Source of the DNA: a bacterium | GTDB taxonomy: Bacteria > Planctomycetota > UBA1135 > UBA2386 | Direction of reading: 5' to 3' | NCBI GenBank assembly: GCA_030432695.1 | Contig: JAUILN010000005.1 | Location: forward strand, 124,001-188,000 | DNA: 64,000 nt | Shown: piece by piece, positions 18,983 to 28,005 of the stretch | How positions within the stretch are numbered: position 1 is the stretch's first letter | Layout of the letters: each line of letters starts with the position of its first letter | The notes under the pieces: generated by a model | What the model was told of the DNA's origin: nothing | What the model saw: only the letters and a program-made list of their open reading frames with translations | The model's database searches: none | Made by a program: the position numbers and the translations under genes

Positions 18983-19726
18983 ATGACCGATCCACAGCCG
19001 AACGCCCAGCCGACCCCCGCCCCCGCGAAGCCACGCGCGTCTCTCGAGGACCGCAGCGTGATCATCCGGCCGTGGCCCAAGGTGGTCTTCCTCTATCCGA
19101 TGCTGCTGTGCTCGCTGATCTGCTGGTTCGCCCAGCTGTTCGGCGGTGGCGACGCTCCCGAGGGCGTACCCCAGGCCGGCAGCGCGATGGCGGGCAACAC
19201 CTTCCTGATCGTGTTCTTCCTGAACCTGCTGGTGTTCGCGTTCGACTTCAGCCGGATCAAGTCGATCACGCTGCTCGTGGTGATCGTGGCGGTGGTCCTC
19301 GGCCTGGGCTGGGCGGACGCCACCTGGGGCATCGCAGGCGGCATCCAGGACGTGCTGGGCGGCATCGACGTCCGGATGAACACCCAGTTCTACGGCTTCA
19401 CGACGGCGTTCCTGTTCGTGGTGCTGCTGATCGTGCTGATCAACACGCGGTTCAACTACTACGAGATCAACCACCGCGAGATCCTGCACCACCATGGCTA
19501 CCTCGGCGACATCACCCGGATGCCGACCCAGGGACTCCGATTCAACAAGGAGATCTACGACCTCATGGAGTACGTGTTGCTCCGGAACGGCCGTCTGGTC
19601 TTCTACCCCTCGACGTCGCGCGAGGCGATCGTGATCGACAACGTCCTGAACGTGAACAAGGTCGAGTCTCGGATCAAGGACCTGCTCAGCGTGGTGGCGG
19701 TGCGGGTCCAGGACGAGGACCTGTGA
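18983..19726 (+). CDS. Conserved-type integral membrane protein, unknown function
   Basis: A 247-residue protein. Residues 1-30 are Pro/Ala-rich and probably cytoplasmic. Membrane spans are predicted at about 34-52, 70-88, 93-112 and 133-153, followed by a soluble C-terminal domain (about 155-247) with RFNYYEINHREILHHHGYLG and a mixed alpha/beta look (RLVFYPSTSREAIVIDNVLN). I do not recognise the family and see no catalytic motif. It stands alone between the NfeD gene and tRNA-Leu. The ATG at 18983 is the first start in frame that fits. Confidence 0.7.
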   Translation: MTDPQPNAQPTPAPAKPRASLEDRSVIIRPWPKVVFLYPMLLCSLICWFAQLFGGGDAPEGVPQAGSAMAGNTFLIVFFLNLLVFAFDFSRIKSITLLVVIVAVVLGLGWADATWGIAGGIQDVLGGIDVRMNTQFYGFTTAFLFVVLLIVLINTRFNYYEINHREILHHHGYLGDITRMPTQGLRFNKEIYDLMEYVLLRNGRLVFYPSTSREAIVIDNVLNVNKVESRIKDLLSVVAVRVQDEDL

Positions 19727-19757
19727 TCTGCAGGTGCCTGTAATCTGTAGGCGCCTG
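19724..19757 (+). repeat. Imperfect 17-bp direct repeat upstream of tRNA-Leu
   Basis: Two adjacent copies, TGATCTGCAGGTGCCTG and TAATCTGTAGGCGCCTG, agree at 14 of 17 positions. The first overlaps the stop codon of the preceding gene. It looks like a small local duplication; a regulatory role is not evident. Confidence 0.5.
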
Positions 19758-19805
19758 AATGCCGGGCTTCCCCGATCGCGTCCCGGTGATCGTGCGAGCC
19801 CTTCG

Positions 19806-19889
<84 letters not shown>

Positions 19890-19964
19890 CAACCTTCGGC
19901 CGGGTCTGGCAGTCGGAACCAGGAGCCCGCGGGCGTCGATCGACCCCGCCGCGAGCGGCCTCGA

Positions 19965-20009
19965 GGCTGTTGTCTGGAAGGCTGTTGTCTGGAAGGCTGT
20001 TGTCTGGAG
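19965..20009 (+). repeat. Three tandem 15-bp repeats
   Basis: GGCTGTTGTCTGGAA occurs at 19965-19979 and 19980-19994 and, with the last base changed to G, at 19995-20009. The array lies in the 210-bp gap between tRNA-Leu and the ferredoxin gene. Each copy contains TTGTCT, and the last TTGTCT falls 16 nt before a TAAGGT hexamer, so the array may sit on the ferredoxin promoter. Confidence 0.9.
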
Positions 20010-20027
20010 GGCCCCGGACCCTAAGGT
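20000..20027 (+). promoter_or_regulatory. Candidate promoter of the ferredoxin gene
   Basis: TTGTCT (20000-20005), 16 nt, TAAGGT (20022-20027). The leader to the ATG at 20100 would be about 65 nt. The same TAAGGT hexamer appears before the gene at 28757. Inferred from pattern only. Confidence 0.4.
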
Positions 20028-20099
20028 CTTCGCGCAGTTCCTCCCGCGTCCCGCGGCGACGTTGTCGCGGGCGCGCTTCGACACCCTGGATACGCCGCC

Positions 20100-20342
20100 A
20101 TGACGCACGTCATCGCCCAACCCTGCATCGACGTCAAGGACAAGGCCTGTGTCGACGTCTGTCCCGTGGACTGCATCCACGGCAAGGACGACGACAAGCA
20201 GCTCTACATCAATCCGGACGACTGCATCGACTGCACGCTGTGCGTCGACGCCTGCCCGGTGGATGCGATCTTCGCCGAAGAGGATCTCCCGGAGCAGTGG
20301 ACCCAATACACCCAGATCAACGCGGACTACTTCTCGAGCTGA
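20100..20342 (+). CDS. 7Fe-type (3Fe-4S/4Fe-4S) ferredoxin
   Basis: Low-potential electron carrier of 80 residues. The first cluster segment reads PCIDVKDKACVDVCPVD, the spacing seen in FdxA-type ferredoxins that hold a 3Fe-4S plus a 4Fe-4S cluster. The second is the classical CIDCTLCVDACP. The C-terminus is short compared with the 105-residue FdxA of Azotobacter. It is followed, with overlap, by a ThiF/MoeB-like gene and then a cysteine desulfurase, so it may serve a sulfur-transfer pathway. Confidence 0.92.
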   Translation: MTHVIAQPCIDVKDKACVDVCPVDCIHGKDDDKQLYINPDDCIDCTLCVDACPVDAIFAEEDLPEQWTQYTQINADYFSS

Positions 20343-21445
20343 GCGAGCGGGCCGACGAGACGCAGCGGGCCGACGAGACGCAGCGGGCCGACGAGAGGCA
20401 CAGTCGCCAGATCCGCTTCGCGCCGTTCGGAGCCGAGGGCCAGGCCCGATTGGCCAAGGCCCACGCGCTGGTGGTCGGGATCGGCGCACTGGGCAGCCAC
20501 GTCGCCCAGACCCTCGCACGGGCCGGGATTGGCCGGCTGACCCTCGTCGACCGAGATGTCGTCGATCTCAGCAACCTGCAGCGGCAGGTCCTGTTCGAGA
20601 GCGCGGACGCCCACGCCGGCCTGCCGAAGGCCAGCACCGCGGCCTGCGCGATCGCGCGCATCGACCCGGGCGTCGAAGTCGTGGCTCTCGACACGGAGTT
20701 CGATGCGGCGCTCTGGCACCGCCTCGACCGCGTTCCCGACCTGCTGATCGACGGAACCGACAACTTCGCGAGCCGGTTCGCGATCAACGCCGTATCCATC
20801 GCGACTGGGGTGCCCTGGATCCATGGCGCGGCAGTCGGAGCGGAAGGACGCGCGATGGTCATCCGCCCAGGCATCGACGCATGCCTGCGCTGCATCCTCC
20901 CCGACGCCCCGACCGACGGAGGCGGCTGTGACGCACTCGGCGTGCTCGCCCCCGCAGTGGCCCACGTCGCGGCGTTCCAGGCCACCGAGGCTCTGAAGCT
21001 GCTCGGTGGCAGAGACGCGGCTGTGACCCGCGGACTGTTCGTGATCGACGTGTGGCAGGGCCGCTTCGACCTGCTCTTTCGCGAAGCCCCGCCGCGCGCG
21101 GACTGCGAAGCCTGCGGATCACGGGCACCGCTCGCCGCACGGACACCGGCCACCACGCACCAGGCGAACACCGCGAGTTCGTATCGCTCTGCGTCGCTAT
21201 GTGGCCGCAACGCGATCCAGGTCCGCCCGACGAGTCCACGGACGTTGGACCTCGCCGCGGTCGCGGTGACTGCACGCGCCGCCGGTCACCTCGTCGACGA
21301 CCTCGGCGGCCGGGCCTTGCGGGTGCGGGTCGGGGAACTCCGCGTCACGCTGTTCCCCGACGGTCGCGCACTCGTTTTCGGTACCGAACAGGCCGACCGT
21401 GCCATCGCCGTGCACGGCACGCTCGTCGGCGATCATCCAGACTGA
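20297..21445 (+). CDS. ThiF/MoeB-family sulfur-carrier adenylyltransferase
   Basis: E1-like enzyme that adenylates the C-terminus of a ubiquitin-like sulfur carrier (ThiS/MoaD type). The conserved start RHSRQIRFAPFG is followed by the nucleotide motif GIGALGSHVAQTLARAGIG, LVDRDVVDLSNLQRQ, and zinc pairs CLRC and CEAC. A C-terminal region (about 280-382) has LCGRNAIQVRP, seen in some longer ThiF proteins. The start is unclear: no ATG fits. GTG at 20297 overlaps the ferredoxin gene by 46 bp, while a CTG at 20339 would overlap its stop by 4 bp. Residues just before the domain are a threefold RADETQ-type repeat. The next gene, a cysteine desulfurase, is a logical sulfur donor. Confidence 0.85.
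   Translation: MDPIHPDQRGLLLELSERADETQRADETQRADERHSRQIRFAPFGAEGQARLAKAHALVVGIGALGSHVAQTLARAGIGRLTLVDRDVVDLSNLQRQVLFESADAHAGLPKASTAACAIARIDPGVEVVALDTEFDAALWHRLDRVPDLLIDGTDNFASRFAINAVSIATGVPWIHGAAVGAEGRAMVIRPGIDACLRCILPDAPTDGGGCDALGVLAPAVAHVAAFQATEALKLLGGRDAAVTRGLFVIDVWQGRFDLLFREAPPRADCEACGSRAPLAARTPATTHQANTASSYRSASLCGRNAIQVRPTSPRTLDLAAVAVTARAAGHLVDDLGGRALRVRVGELRVTLFPDGRALVFGTEQADRAIAVHGTLVGDHPD
20346..20399 (+). repeat. Three tandem 18-bp repeats at the ThiF-like N-terminus
   Basis: AGCGGGCCGACGAGACGC is repeated at 20346-20363 and 20364-20381 and, with one C-to-G change, at 20382-20399. The length is a multiple of three, so copy-number changes would keep the frame and alter only a six-residue peptide (RADETQ) ahead of the catalytic domain. 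Confidence 0.92.
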
Positions 21446-21450
21446 CCCCC

Positions 21451-22584
21451 ATGTCGGTCTACCTCGACCACGCCGCGACGAGCTTTCCCAAACCGCCGGA
21501 CGTCACCGCAGCGGTGTTGCGCTGGTATGCCGACTACGGGGTCTCGCCGGACCGCGGCGACAGCGACCTCACCGCCGTGGTGCGCGCGGTGTTCGAACGG
21601 ACGCGCGCTCGCGTCGCGTCGTTGTGTGGCGTCCCCGCGACCCGGGTTGCGTGGACCTCTGGGGCGACCGAGTCGCTGCACCTGTTCCTCCTCGCCGTCC
21701 TGAAACCCGGCCATCGCGTGCTTGCCACGGCGTGCGCCCACAGCTCGGTCGCACGGCCGCTGGTCACGGCGCGCGAGGCCCTCGGAATCGAACTCGAAGT
21801 CCTGCCGGTCGATCGCGACGGCCGGCTAGACCCGGCAGACGTAGTCCACGCACTCCACCGCTCGCCGCGCGATCTGCTGGTCCTCAATCACGCCAGCAAC
21901 GTCACGGGTGTCGTCCAGGACGTCGAACCCTGCCTGCGCGCCGCACGCGACTTCGGGGTGACCAGCCTGCTCGATGCCAGCCAGACGATGGGCACGTCGG
22001 ATGTGGCCCACCTGCCCGCCGACGCCATCGCCGCCTCGGCTCACAAGGCCCTGCTCGGCCCACCCGGCCTGGGCTTTCTCGCAACGGTTGCGGGTTTGGA
22101 CCTCACGCCACCAAAGCCCGGAGGCAGCGGCTCCTCCCACGCGCTCGATCGACACCCTTTGGAATGGCCCACCGCGTTCGAGGCCGGAACGCCGAACAGC
22201 CCGGCGGTGTTCGGACTCGACGCCGCACTCGCCTGGCGCGCGGCCCATCCACGCCGGCTCGATCCGAGTCCTGGCCGCATTGCCCTCGGAGAACTCGCGC
22301 AGCGCCTCGTCGACACCCGACCATCCCGCCGCGTCCTGGCTGCGGACTCGCTGCTACGCGACCGCCCCGATCAACTGCCGATCCTGTCGTTCACAGACGC
22401 CGACTGGGACCCAGCGGAACTGGGAATCCTGCTCGATCAGGCCGGCTTCCAGGTCCGCAGTGGCTTCCACTGTGCACCTTGGATCCACCGGTTCCTCGGC
22501 ACTCCGACCGGCACGCTTCGCATCAGTCCCGGCCCGTTCGTGCCAGCCGAACGGATTCTGGCGATCGCGGACGCGCTACCCTGA
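21451..22584 (+). CDS. SufS/Csd-like cysteine desulfurase
   Basis: Class V aminotransferase-fold PLP enzyme of 377 residues. The start VYLDHAATSFPKPP is typical; the PLP lysine is K199 (SAHKALLGPPG) and the probable persulfide cysteine C341 (RSGFHCAPWIH). Together with the preceding ThiF-like gene (6-nt gap) it probably supplies sulfur to a carrier protein used for thiamine, molybdopterin or tRNA thiolation. It differs from the IscS at the left edge in lacking that protein's extended Cys loop, so the window carries two desulfurases. The ATG at 21451 is fixed by the conserved start. Confidence 0.88.
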   Translation: MSVYLDHAATSFPKPPDVTAAVLRWYADYGVSPDRGDSDLTAVVRAVFERTRARVASLCGVPATRVAWTSGATESLHLFLLAVLKPGHRVLATACAHSSVARPLVTAREALGIELEVLPVDRDGRLDPADVVHALHRSPRDLLVLNHASNVTGVVQDVEPCLRAARDFGVTSLLDASQTMGTSDVAHLPADAIAASAHKALLGPPGLGFLATVAGLDLTPPKPGGSGSSHALDRHPLEWPTAFEAGTPNSPAVFGLDAALAWRAAHPRRLDPSPGRIALGELAQRLVDTRPSRRVLAADSLLRDRPDQLPILSFTDADWDPAELGILLDQAGFQVRSGFHCAPWIHRFLGTPTGTLRISPGPFVPAERILAIADALP

Positions 22585-22605
22585 ACCACGCCGGGACTCG
22601 GGCCG

Positions 22606-24108
22606 TCACCAGACACCGTGCTGGCGGAACCACTCGTCGAGGGCGTGCAGGATCGGATAGCTCACGTCGCCGCGCGGCAGCCCCGCCGCGTGGTAGCGCT
22701 CCCCGATTTCGCGCCCGTGCCCACCGACCGCGACCCCATGGTCGCTGCCTCCGAGGACCAGCTCCCAGAGCAACTCCTGTTCGAGCTCTCGACGCAGCGA
22801 GCCCGGTAGCGCCTGCAGGCGACCCAACGCATCCTCGACCGCCTGAGCCGCCGCACCACGAGGCAGGCCCTCGATTCCCCGAGCCCGGAAGATCCGGTAG
22901 GCGCGATCCAGCGCCCGGTCCTCGAAACTCCGAATCTCGGCGCCCGCCGCCATTCCACCGGCGATCCGCACCCACTCGAGTTCGGGCAGGTCCGGCAAGG
23001 CCTGGAGCCACGACTGCGCGACGTCGGCGGCTGGCGGAGCGGCGCGCTGAAGCATCCGCCTCGCGACCCCGAGACACACGATGGGACCGGCGAGCGGATC
23101 CCGACGCAGCGCGTCGCGATGGGCACCGAGGGCCTCCGGCGCCAACGAAGTCGCCATTGCCAGCGCCATGCGTCGCCTCAGGATCGGCCCGTGCAACTCG
23201 GGAAGCGGCGCGAGCCGGCCGTCCCTCGCCAGCGGCTCCGCGAAACCGGAATCGACGGCCAGGACCGCGACCACCGCCGAATCGACATGCGTGCCGAGAC
23301 GGCGAAGCCAACCCTCCGGATCGCGGCAACCGACGAGGGAGAGTGCCGCGGCGAGACGCAGCGGATCGTCGGAGTGACCACTCGCCGCGAAGGCAGACCG
23401 TACTCGGTCCACGCGCGGTCCGACGAGGCTCGCGCCGCGAACCGCACCGAGGAACATCGCCCGGCGGACCAGCGTCGCGCCGACCGGAGCCTCCTCGAAC
23501 CAACGCGCCGCCCAGGACTCGTCGATCTCGTCGAAGACCAGCGCGATGGCCGCGGCGAGCCCCGGGTCCGCCAGGCTGGCCGGTCGACGAGGTTCGTCCG
23601 CGACCTCGACCGCGCGACGACTCCCGATCGCGAATCCGGCGGCGATCCGTACCGCCAGCTCCTCCTCCCGGTCGAGCAGGACCTTGGCCCAGGCGTCCGG
23701 ATCGACGTCGTCCCGCGGTAGCTCGCTGGCGAGGAAGGCCGCCGCCAGCCGCTCACGGAGCTGGGAGTCGGAGCGACGTCGCGGACGAGCACGTGCCAGC
23801 AACACGTCGGCCGAACCGGGTCCCTCCGCAGCGACCACCGCGCCGAGAAGCAGGATCTTGCTGCGGTGGTCGCTCGCCCGCTCCTGAAGCCGACGCAGTA
23901 GCGACCCTACGGACGGCCCCGCGCGCCGCGCCAGATCCAGGCCGACGAACCACTCGCCCCGGTCCGACGGGTCCAGCCAGGCCTCGAACCGCCGCACCCA
24001 GCCCGCGTCCCGATCCGGGACCATGATCGGCGGGCTCGACTGGGCGACCGCGGAGGTTTGAGGCAGACCCAGGAGAAGTCCGATACACCCGAGGACGACC
24101 CGGACCAC
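22606..24108 (-). CDS. Secreted Arg/Leu-rich helical protein, unknown function
   Basis: About 500 residues with a signal peptide (VVLGCIGLLLGLPQTSAVAQ). The mature protein is almost entirely predicted helix, rich in Ala, Arg and Leu, with irregular repeats that could be HEAT- or TPR-like (for example RIAAGFAIGSRRAVEVAD, RLAAALSLVGCRDPEGWL). No catalytic motif is visible. GTG at 24108 is chosen as the start because it precedes the signal peptide; GTG at 24159 is an alternative. It is divergent from the large gene at 24256 and convergent with the desulfurase gene (21-bp gap). Confidence 0.65.
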   Translation of the reverse strand: MVRVVLGCIGLLLGLPQTSAVAQSSPPIMVPDRDAGWVRRFEAWLDPSDRGEWFVGLDLARRAGPSVGSLLRRLQERASDHRSKILLLGAVVAAEGPGSADVLLARARPRRRSDSQLRERLAAAFLASELPRDDVDPDAWAKVLLDREEELAVRIAAGFAIGSRRAVEVADEPRRPASLADPGLAAAIALVFDEIDESWAARWFEEAPVGATLVRRAMFLGAVRGASLVGPRVDRVRSAFAASGHSDDPLRLAAALSLVGCRDPEGWLRRLGTHVDSAVVAVLAVDSGFAEPLARDGRLAPLPELHGPILRRRMALAMATSLAPEALGAHRDALRRDPLAGPIVCLGVARRMLQRAAPPAADVAQSWLQALPDLPELEWVRIAGGMAAGAEIRSFEDRALDRAYRIFRARGIEGLPRGAAAQAVEDALGRLQALPGSLRRELEQELLWELVLGGSDHGVAVGGHGREIGERYHAAGLPRGDVSYPILHALDEWFRQHGVW

Positions 24109-24255
24109 GGAGAGCCCTCGCCATGACGGGAGGCCATTCGTCGGCCAGGCACCACGCACGGTCGACCGGCAGGATCTACCGACGTGTAGGTGCACAGCTG
24201 TCGATCCGTAACGTGAAGGGTTGTCGTCTGGCGCGATCACTGACGAGAAACCGGC

Positions 24256-27200
24256 ATGGGCGACGGCGGCGAGATCCTGGGGCGAGAGGAAGTCGAGTTC
24301 CTCCTCGATGGCGCGGGGCCGACGAAGGAACCGGAGGTCAGGCCGACCGACACCGAAGCCGCCGCCGTGACGATGCGGGGCGACCTCGACAAGATCAACC
24401 TGTCGGACATCTTCCAGACCCTCGCGCTGTCCAAGATGGAGGGGATGCTGTGCGTCACCTCCCTGATCGAGAAGCGGGAGGTGTTCTTCCGCGACGGCTA
24501 TGTCCGTTGCCTGCTCCCGCGGCGCTTGGAGACGATGCGCCTCGGACAGCGACTGGTCCGGGCCGGCGCGGTCTCCACCGAGGAGATCCGTTCTGCGCTG
24601 GTCGAGCAGAAGCGCAATCATCGCCAGCTGGGAGAGGTCCTGGTCGAACGCGGGATCGTCACCGCCAGCGATATCGAGGAGATCGTCTCCAATCAGCTGC
24701 AGGAGGATCTGTTCAGCCTCTTCACCTGGCGCCACGGGTCGTTCGAGTTCTACCGCGGTCCGGTGACCGACGAGATCACCCTCCAGCGCCTGGAGACAGC
24801 CCCCGATTTCGAGGCCAACGGCGTCCTACTGGAGGTCGCGCGTCGGTCCGACGAGTGGGAACGGGTGTTCGAGACACTCCACTCGCTCGACGAGATCGTG
24901 GTCACCACCACCGACCAGTTCGGCGAGGATCTCAGCGACGAGCATCTGCGGGTGCTGGAGGCAGCGGACGGCACGCGCAACATCCGAGACCTCGCCGATC
25001 TCGCGATCCTCGAGCTGTTCGAGTGCGCGATCCTCTGCCGCGAGCTGGTGGATGCCAACTACCTCGCCCTCGCTCGCTTCGACGAGGCACTGGTCACCGC
25101 CCAGACGATCGCCGCCGACGGCGACATCAAGCGCGCACTGCTGACGGTCAACGCGCTGCTCGAACGCGGCGAGATCATCGACATCGCGCGCGGACGGGCC
25201 CTCGCCGAACTGCTGTCGAAATGCGGCGAACGCCGCCGTGCCGGGCTCGTGCTTCGCGACGCCTCGGTGGCGCACGCCGACGATCCCCGGACCGCTCTCG
25301 AGCTGGCGCGCCTCGCCCGGGAGACGGATCGTCGCTCGATCGAGGTCCTGCGCCGACTGCACGAACTCCTCGAGCAGCAGCCCGGCGATCCGGCGGACCT
25401 TCCCGCGGTCCGGGTCGACCTGGTCGACGGCCTGCTCGACGAGGGGGCCTTCGCGGAGGCCGTCGATCTCATCGAGCTCATCGAGGCCGAGACCGGCGAT
25501 CTCGCCGCGTGCCGCCCGCGCCTTGCACGAGCACTGGCCCGTCTCGGCCGTCCGGAGCAGGCGGTCGAAGCTCTGATCGGACTGGCCGACACCCTCGATC
25601 GCGACAAGGACAAGCGCCGCCTCGCCGGGGTGTACGAACAGATCCTGAGGATCGACTACCGACGCCGTGACATCGCCAGGGCCCTGAAGGGGTTGCACGC
25701 GGGGCGTCTGGTCCACCGGATGCGCTACGCCGCGCTGCTCGCGGTGGTCCTCGCGCTCGGCGGAGTCGGCGTGGTGCAGTTCGACTCCTGGCGCAGTTCC
25801 GCACGCCTCGAGGACTACCAGACCCGCGTCCGGACCGTGGTCGACGAGGCGCGCGCCGCGTGGACCGCGGGCGACACCGCGGAGACGGAGCGTCAGCTGT
25901 CGCTGGCCGAAGGGCTGATCTCGGAGGCCGTCCTCGAACTCGACTCCGAGCAGGTCGCTCACCAGGTGCAGTCGATCCTTCAGCGGTTCCTCGACGATCG
26001 CTCGGACGCGAAGCGTGAGGAGATGAACCACCAACACATGGAGTTCGTCAGCACCGCGGTCGCACAGCTCGGCCGCGGTGACCTGGAATCCGCTCTGTCG
26101 ACCTGGGACCAATCGCTCTCGATCGGCGTCGACCGCGCAGCCGTGGAGAAGACCGCTCGGCTGGACATCGACGAGTACGTGACCACGGCAGCCGGGCTGG
26201 TCGAGCAACTCGGAACGAGGGTTCCCCCACCACCGGACCCGGCAGCGGACACGGCGATGCTCGAACGCCAGCTGGAGATCCTGCGCACCGACTTCCGGCC
26301 GCCGGAGGCGCAACTGATGCGCGAGCTGCTCCGACTCGGCGACGATCGGCGCGTGCTGTCGATCCTCGGCAAGGACCACGCGACGGTGCTCGAACAGGTC
26401 AAGAAGCTGGTGGCCTTCTTCGACTCGGCGGAACGCCTCACGGATGCCTACGCGGAGGCTCGCAAGGAGACCAGCACGGCCGCGGAGCTGACTCCGCTGT
26501 TCAACCGGGCCCGCGAACTCGAGCGCCAACACCGCTTCGCCGATGCTCTCGAGGCCTACCGGACCCTGGCAGCGAACCACCCCGAGGAAGACGAACTCAA
26601 GGCGCGGTTCCGCTCGCGGGTCGAACGCTACTCGGCGATCCTGCGGTTCCTCGACATCATCGAGCAGGCCACGAGAGCGGGAGACTTCGAGACCGCCCAG
26701 GGCCAGCTGCGCGCGCTCCTACAGCACTATCGCGGCATTCCGTTCGACGAACTGGTGCGCTTGCCGGTGCAGGTCGAGACCCGGCCCAACGGTGCTCAGG
26801 TGTTCGTCAACGAACAGCTGGTCGGCGAATCGCCACTGACGACCGGCTACGTGCCCGGCGTGAAGACCAGGGTCCGGATCGAACTCGAAGGCTACCACGT
26901 CGAGGAAGCGCTCCTCGAGGGCGACGAGGTCGGCACCGTCCGTTCGCTGCTCGCGCGGCGCGCAGCGTGGACGCACCCCACCGAAGCCACGATCGATCGC
27001 ACGCCGGCCGTCGACCTGACCCACGGCCGGGTGTTCTACGCCGACCGCGAAGGCTCGATCGTGGCGGTGAGCCTCGAGAACGGCAACGAGATCTGGAGAC
27101 ACGACACGGGCGACCTGTCCGGCCTGCTCACGGCACCGCTGCGGGTCGCGGGCCGGCTATGCATCGGTTCCGTCGACGGCAGCTTCCGGGGTCTCGAGGA

Positions 27201-27930
27201 GGAAAGCGGCACGCTCGCCTGGGAGATCACCGACTGTCCGGTCGAGGCGGCTCCGGCCACGGCACGGGACCTGGTGGTCGTCGCGACCCTCGACGGCCGG
27301 CTGCTGGCGATCGACCCCGACAACGGCGCGATCCGCTGGGAGCAGCTCCTCGATGGCCCGGTGCAGGCCGACCTGCAGGTCGACGCACGGCGGGTCGTGG
27401 TGATCTCCACCACCGGCGAGGCGGCGGGCATCCGGATCGACGACGGCGAGATCGCCTGGACCGCTCCGGTCGGTCTGGGCGCGATCGCCCCGCCGGCCCG
27501 TTACGGCAAGCATCTCGCGGTGGTCGCCGACGATGGCTCGGTGACTCTGCTCGACATGGAGACCGGCCACCGGGAATGGCAGCGGCGTGGGCACACCGGA
27601 CTGGTCTGCGGACCAGCCGTGCTCAACGGCCGAGTCTACGTGGCCGAGGGTCGCACCCTGCACAGCTACTCGCTCGGAGACGGCCGCGGTCGCGTGGAGC
27701 GCCAGTTCGAAACCGAGATCCGCGGCCATCTCGCCAGCGACCTCGACCGCGGACTCCTCTACGTCGCGGACGATGCCGGCGTGGTCCATGTGCTCCGCCC
27801 CGACCCGCTGTCGCCGGTCTACCTGCTGCGCGCTGGTGCACGGGCGCTCGCCGCGCCGCGCCTGCTGAGCGACGGCAGCTGCCTCACCGCCTTCCAGGAC
27901 CGGACGCTCCGCTTCTATCCCGAACGCTGA
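24256..27930 (+). CDS. DUF4388 / membrane span / PEGA / PQQ-propeller protein
   Basis: A 1224-residue protein. Residues 1-20 (GEILGREEVEFLLDG) resemble the FliM N-terminal CheY-binding peptide. A DUF4388 (PATAN-type) domain covers about 38-75 (MRGDLDKINLSDIFQTLALS), continuing to about 185 with a helical GRLGQRL-VERGIV part. Helical TPR-like repeats follow (about 270-470), then one membrane span at about 489-510 (YAALLAVVLALGGVGVVQF) and more helical repeats (515-830). A PEGA domain (about 836-905, ETRPNGAQVFVNEQLVGESP) and a C-terminal PQQ-type beta-propeller (about 915-1224; GSIVAVSLENGNEIW, GRLLAIDPDNGAIRW) complete it. The order implies a cytoplasmic signalling half and an extracytoplasmic sensing or binding half. 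Function unknown. Confidence 0.85.
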   Translation: MGDGGEILGREEVEFLLDGAGPTKEPEVRPTDTEAAAVTMRGDLDKINLSDIFQTLALSKMEGMLCVTSLIEKREVFFRDGYVRCLLPRRLETMRLGQRLVRAGAVSTEEIRSALVEQKRNHRQLGEVLVERGIVTASDIEEIVSNQLQEDLFSLFTWRHGSFEFYRGPVTDEITLQRLETAPDFEANGVLLEVARRSDEWERVFETLHSLDEIVVTTTDQFGEDLSDEHLRVLEAADGTRNIRDLADLAILELFECAILCRELVDANYLALARFDEALVTAQTIAADGDIKRALLTVNALLERGEIIDIARGRALAELLSKCGERRRAGLVLRDASVAHADDPRTALELARLARETDRRSIEVLRRLHELLEQQPGDPADLPAVRVDLVDGLLDEGAFAEAVDLIELIEAETGDLAACRPRLARALARLGRPEQAVEALIGLADTLDRDKDKRRLAGVYEQILRIDYRRRDIARALKGLHAGRLVHRMRYAALLAVVLALGGVGVVQFDSWRSSARLEDYQTRVRTVVDEARAAWTAGDTAETERQLSLAEGLISEAVLELDSEQVAHQVQSILQRFLDDRSDAKREEMNHQHMEFVSTAVAQLGRGDLESALSTWDQSLSIGVDRAAVEKTARLDIDEYVTTAAGLVEQLGTRVPPPPDPAADTAMLERQLEILRTDFRPPEAQLMRELLRLGDDRRVLSILGKDHATVLEQVKKLVAFFDSAERLTDAYAEARKETSTAAELTPLFNRARELERQHRFADALEAYRTLAANHPEEDELKARFRSRVERYSAILRFLDIIEQATRAGDFETAQGQLRALLQHYRGIPFDELVRLPVQVETRPNGAQVFVNEQLVGESPLTTGYVPGVKTRVRIELEGYHVEEALLEGDEVGTVRSLLARRAAWTHPTEATIDRTPAVDLTHGRVFYADREGSIVAVSLENGNEIWRHDTGDLSGLLTAPLRVAGRLCIGSVDGSFRGLEEESGTLAWEITDCPVEAAPATARDLVVVATLDGRLLAIDPDNGAIRWEQLLDGPVQADLQVDARRVVVISTTGEAAGIRIDDGEIAWTAPVGLGAIAPPARYGKHLAVVADDGSVTLLDMETGHREWQRRGHTGLVCGPAVLNGRVYVAEGRTLHSYSLGDGRGRVERQFETEIRGHLASDLDRGLLYVADDAGVVHVLRPDPLSPVYLLRAGARALAAPRLLSDGSCLTAFQDRTLRFYPER

Positions 27931-27961
27931 TCCGGACCTCACCACCGTGGACCGCCGCGCT

Positions 27962-28005
27962 CCGTCCGTCGATCGGTTTTCCGTCGTCCGAGGACCGACG
28001 GACGG
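27962..28005 (+). terminator. Inverted repeat after the DUF4388 gene
   Basis: CCGTCCGTCG (27962-27971) is perfectly complementary to CGACGGACGG (27996-28005), with a 24-nt loop, starting 31 nt after the stop. There is no T-run, so it is not a classical intrinsic terminator, but a stem of 10 G-C-rich pairs could end or protect the transcript. The surrounding 287-bp gap (27931-28217) holds no other gene I can support. Confidence 0.35.
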
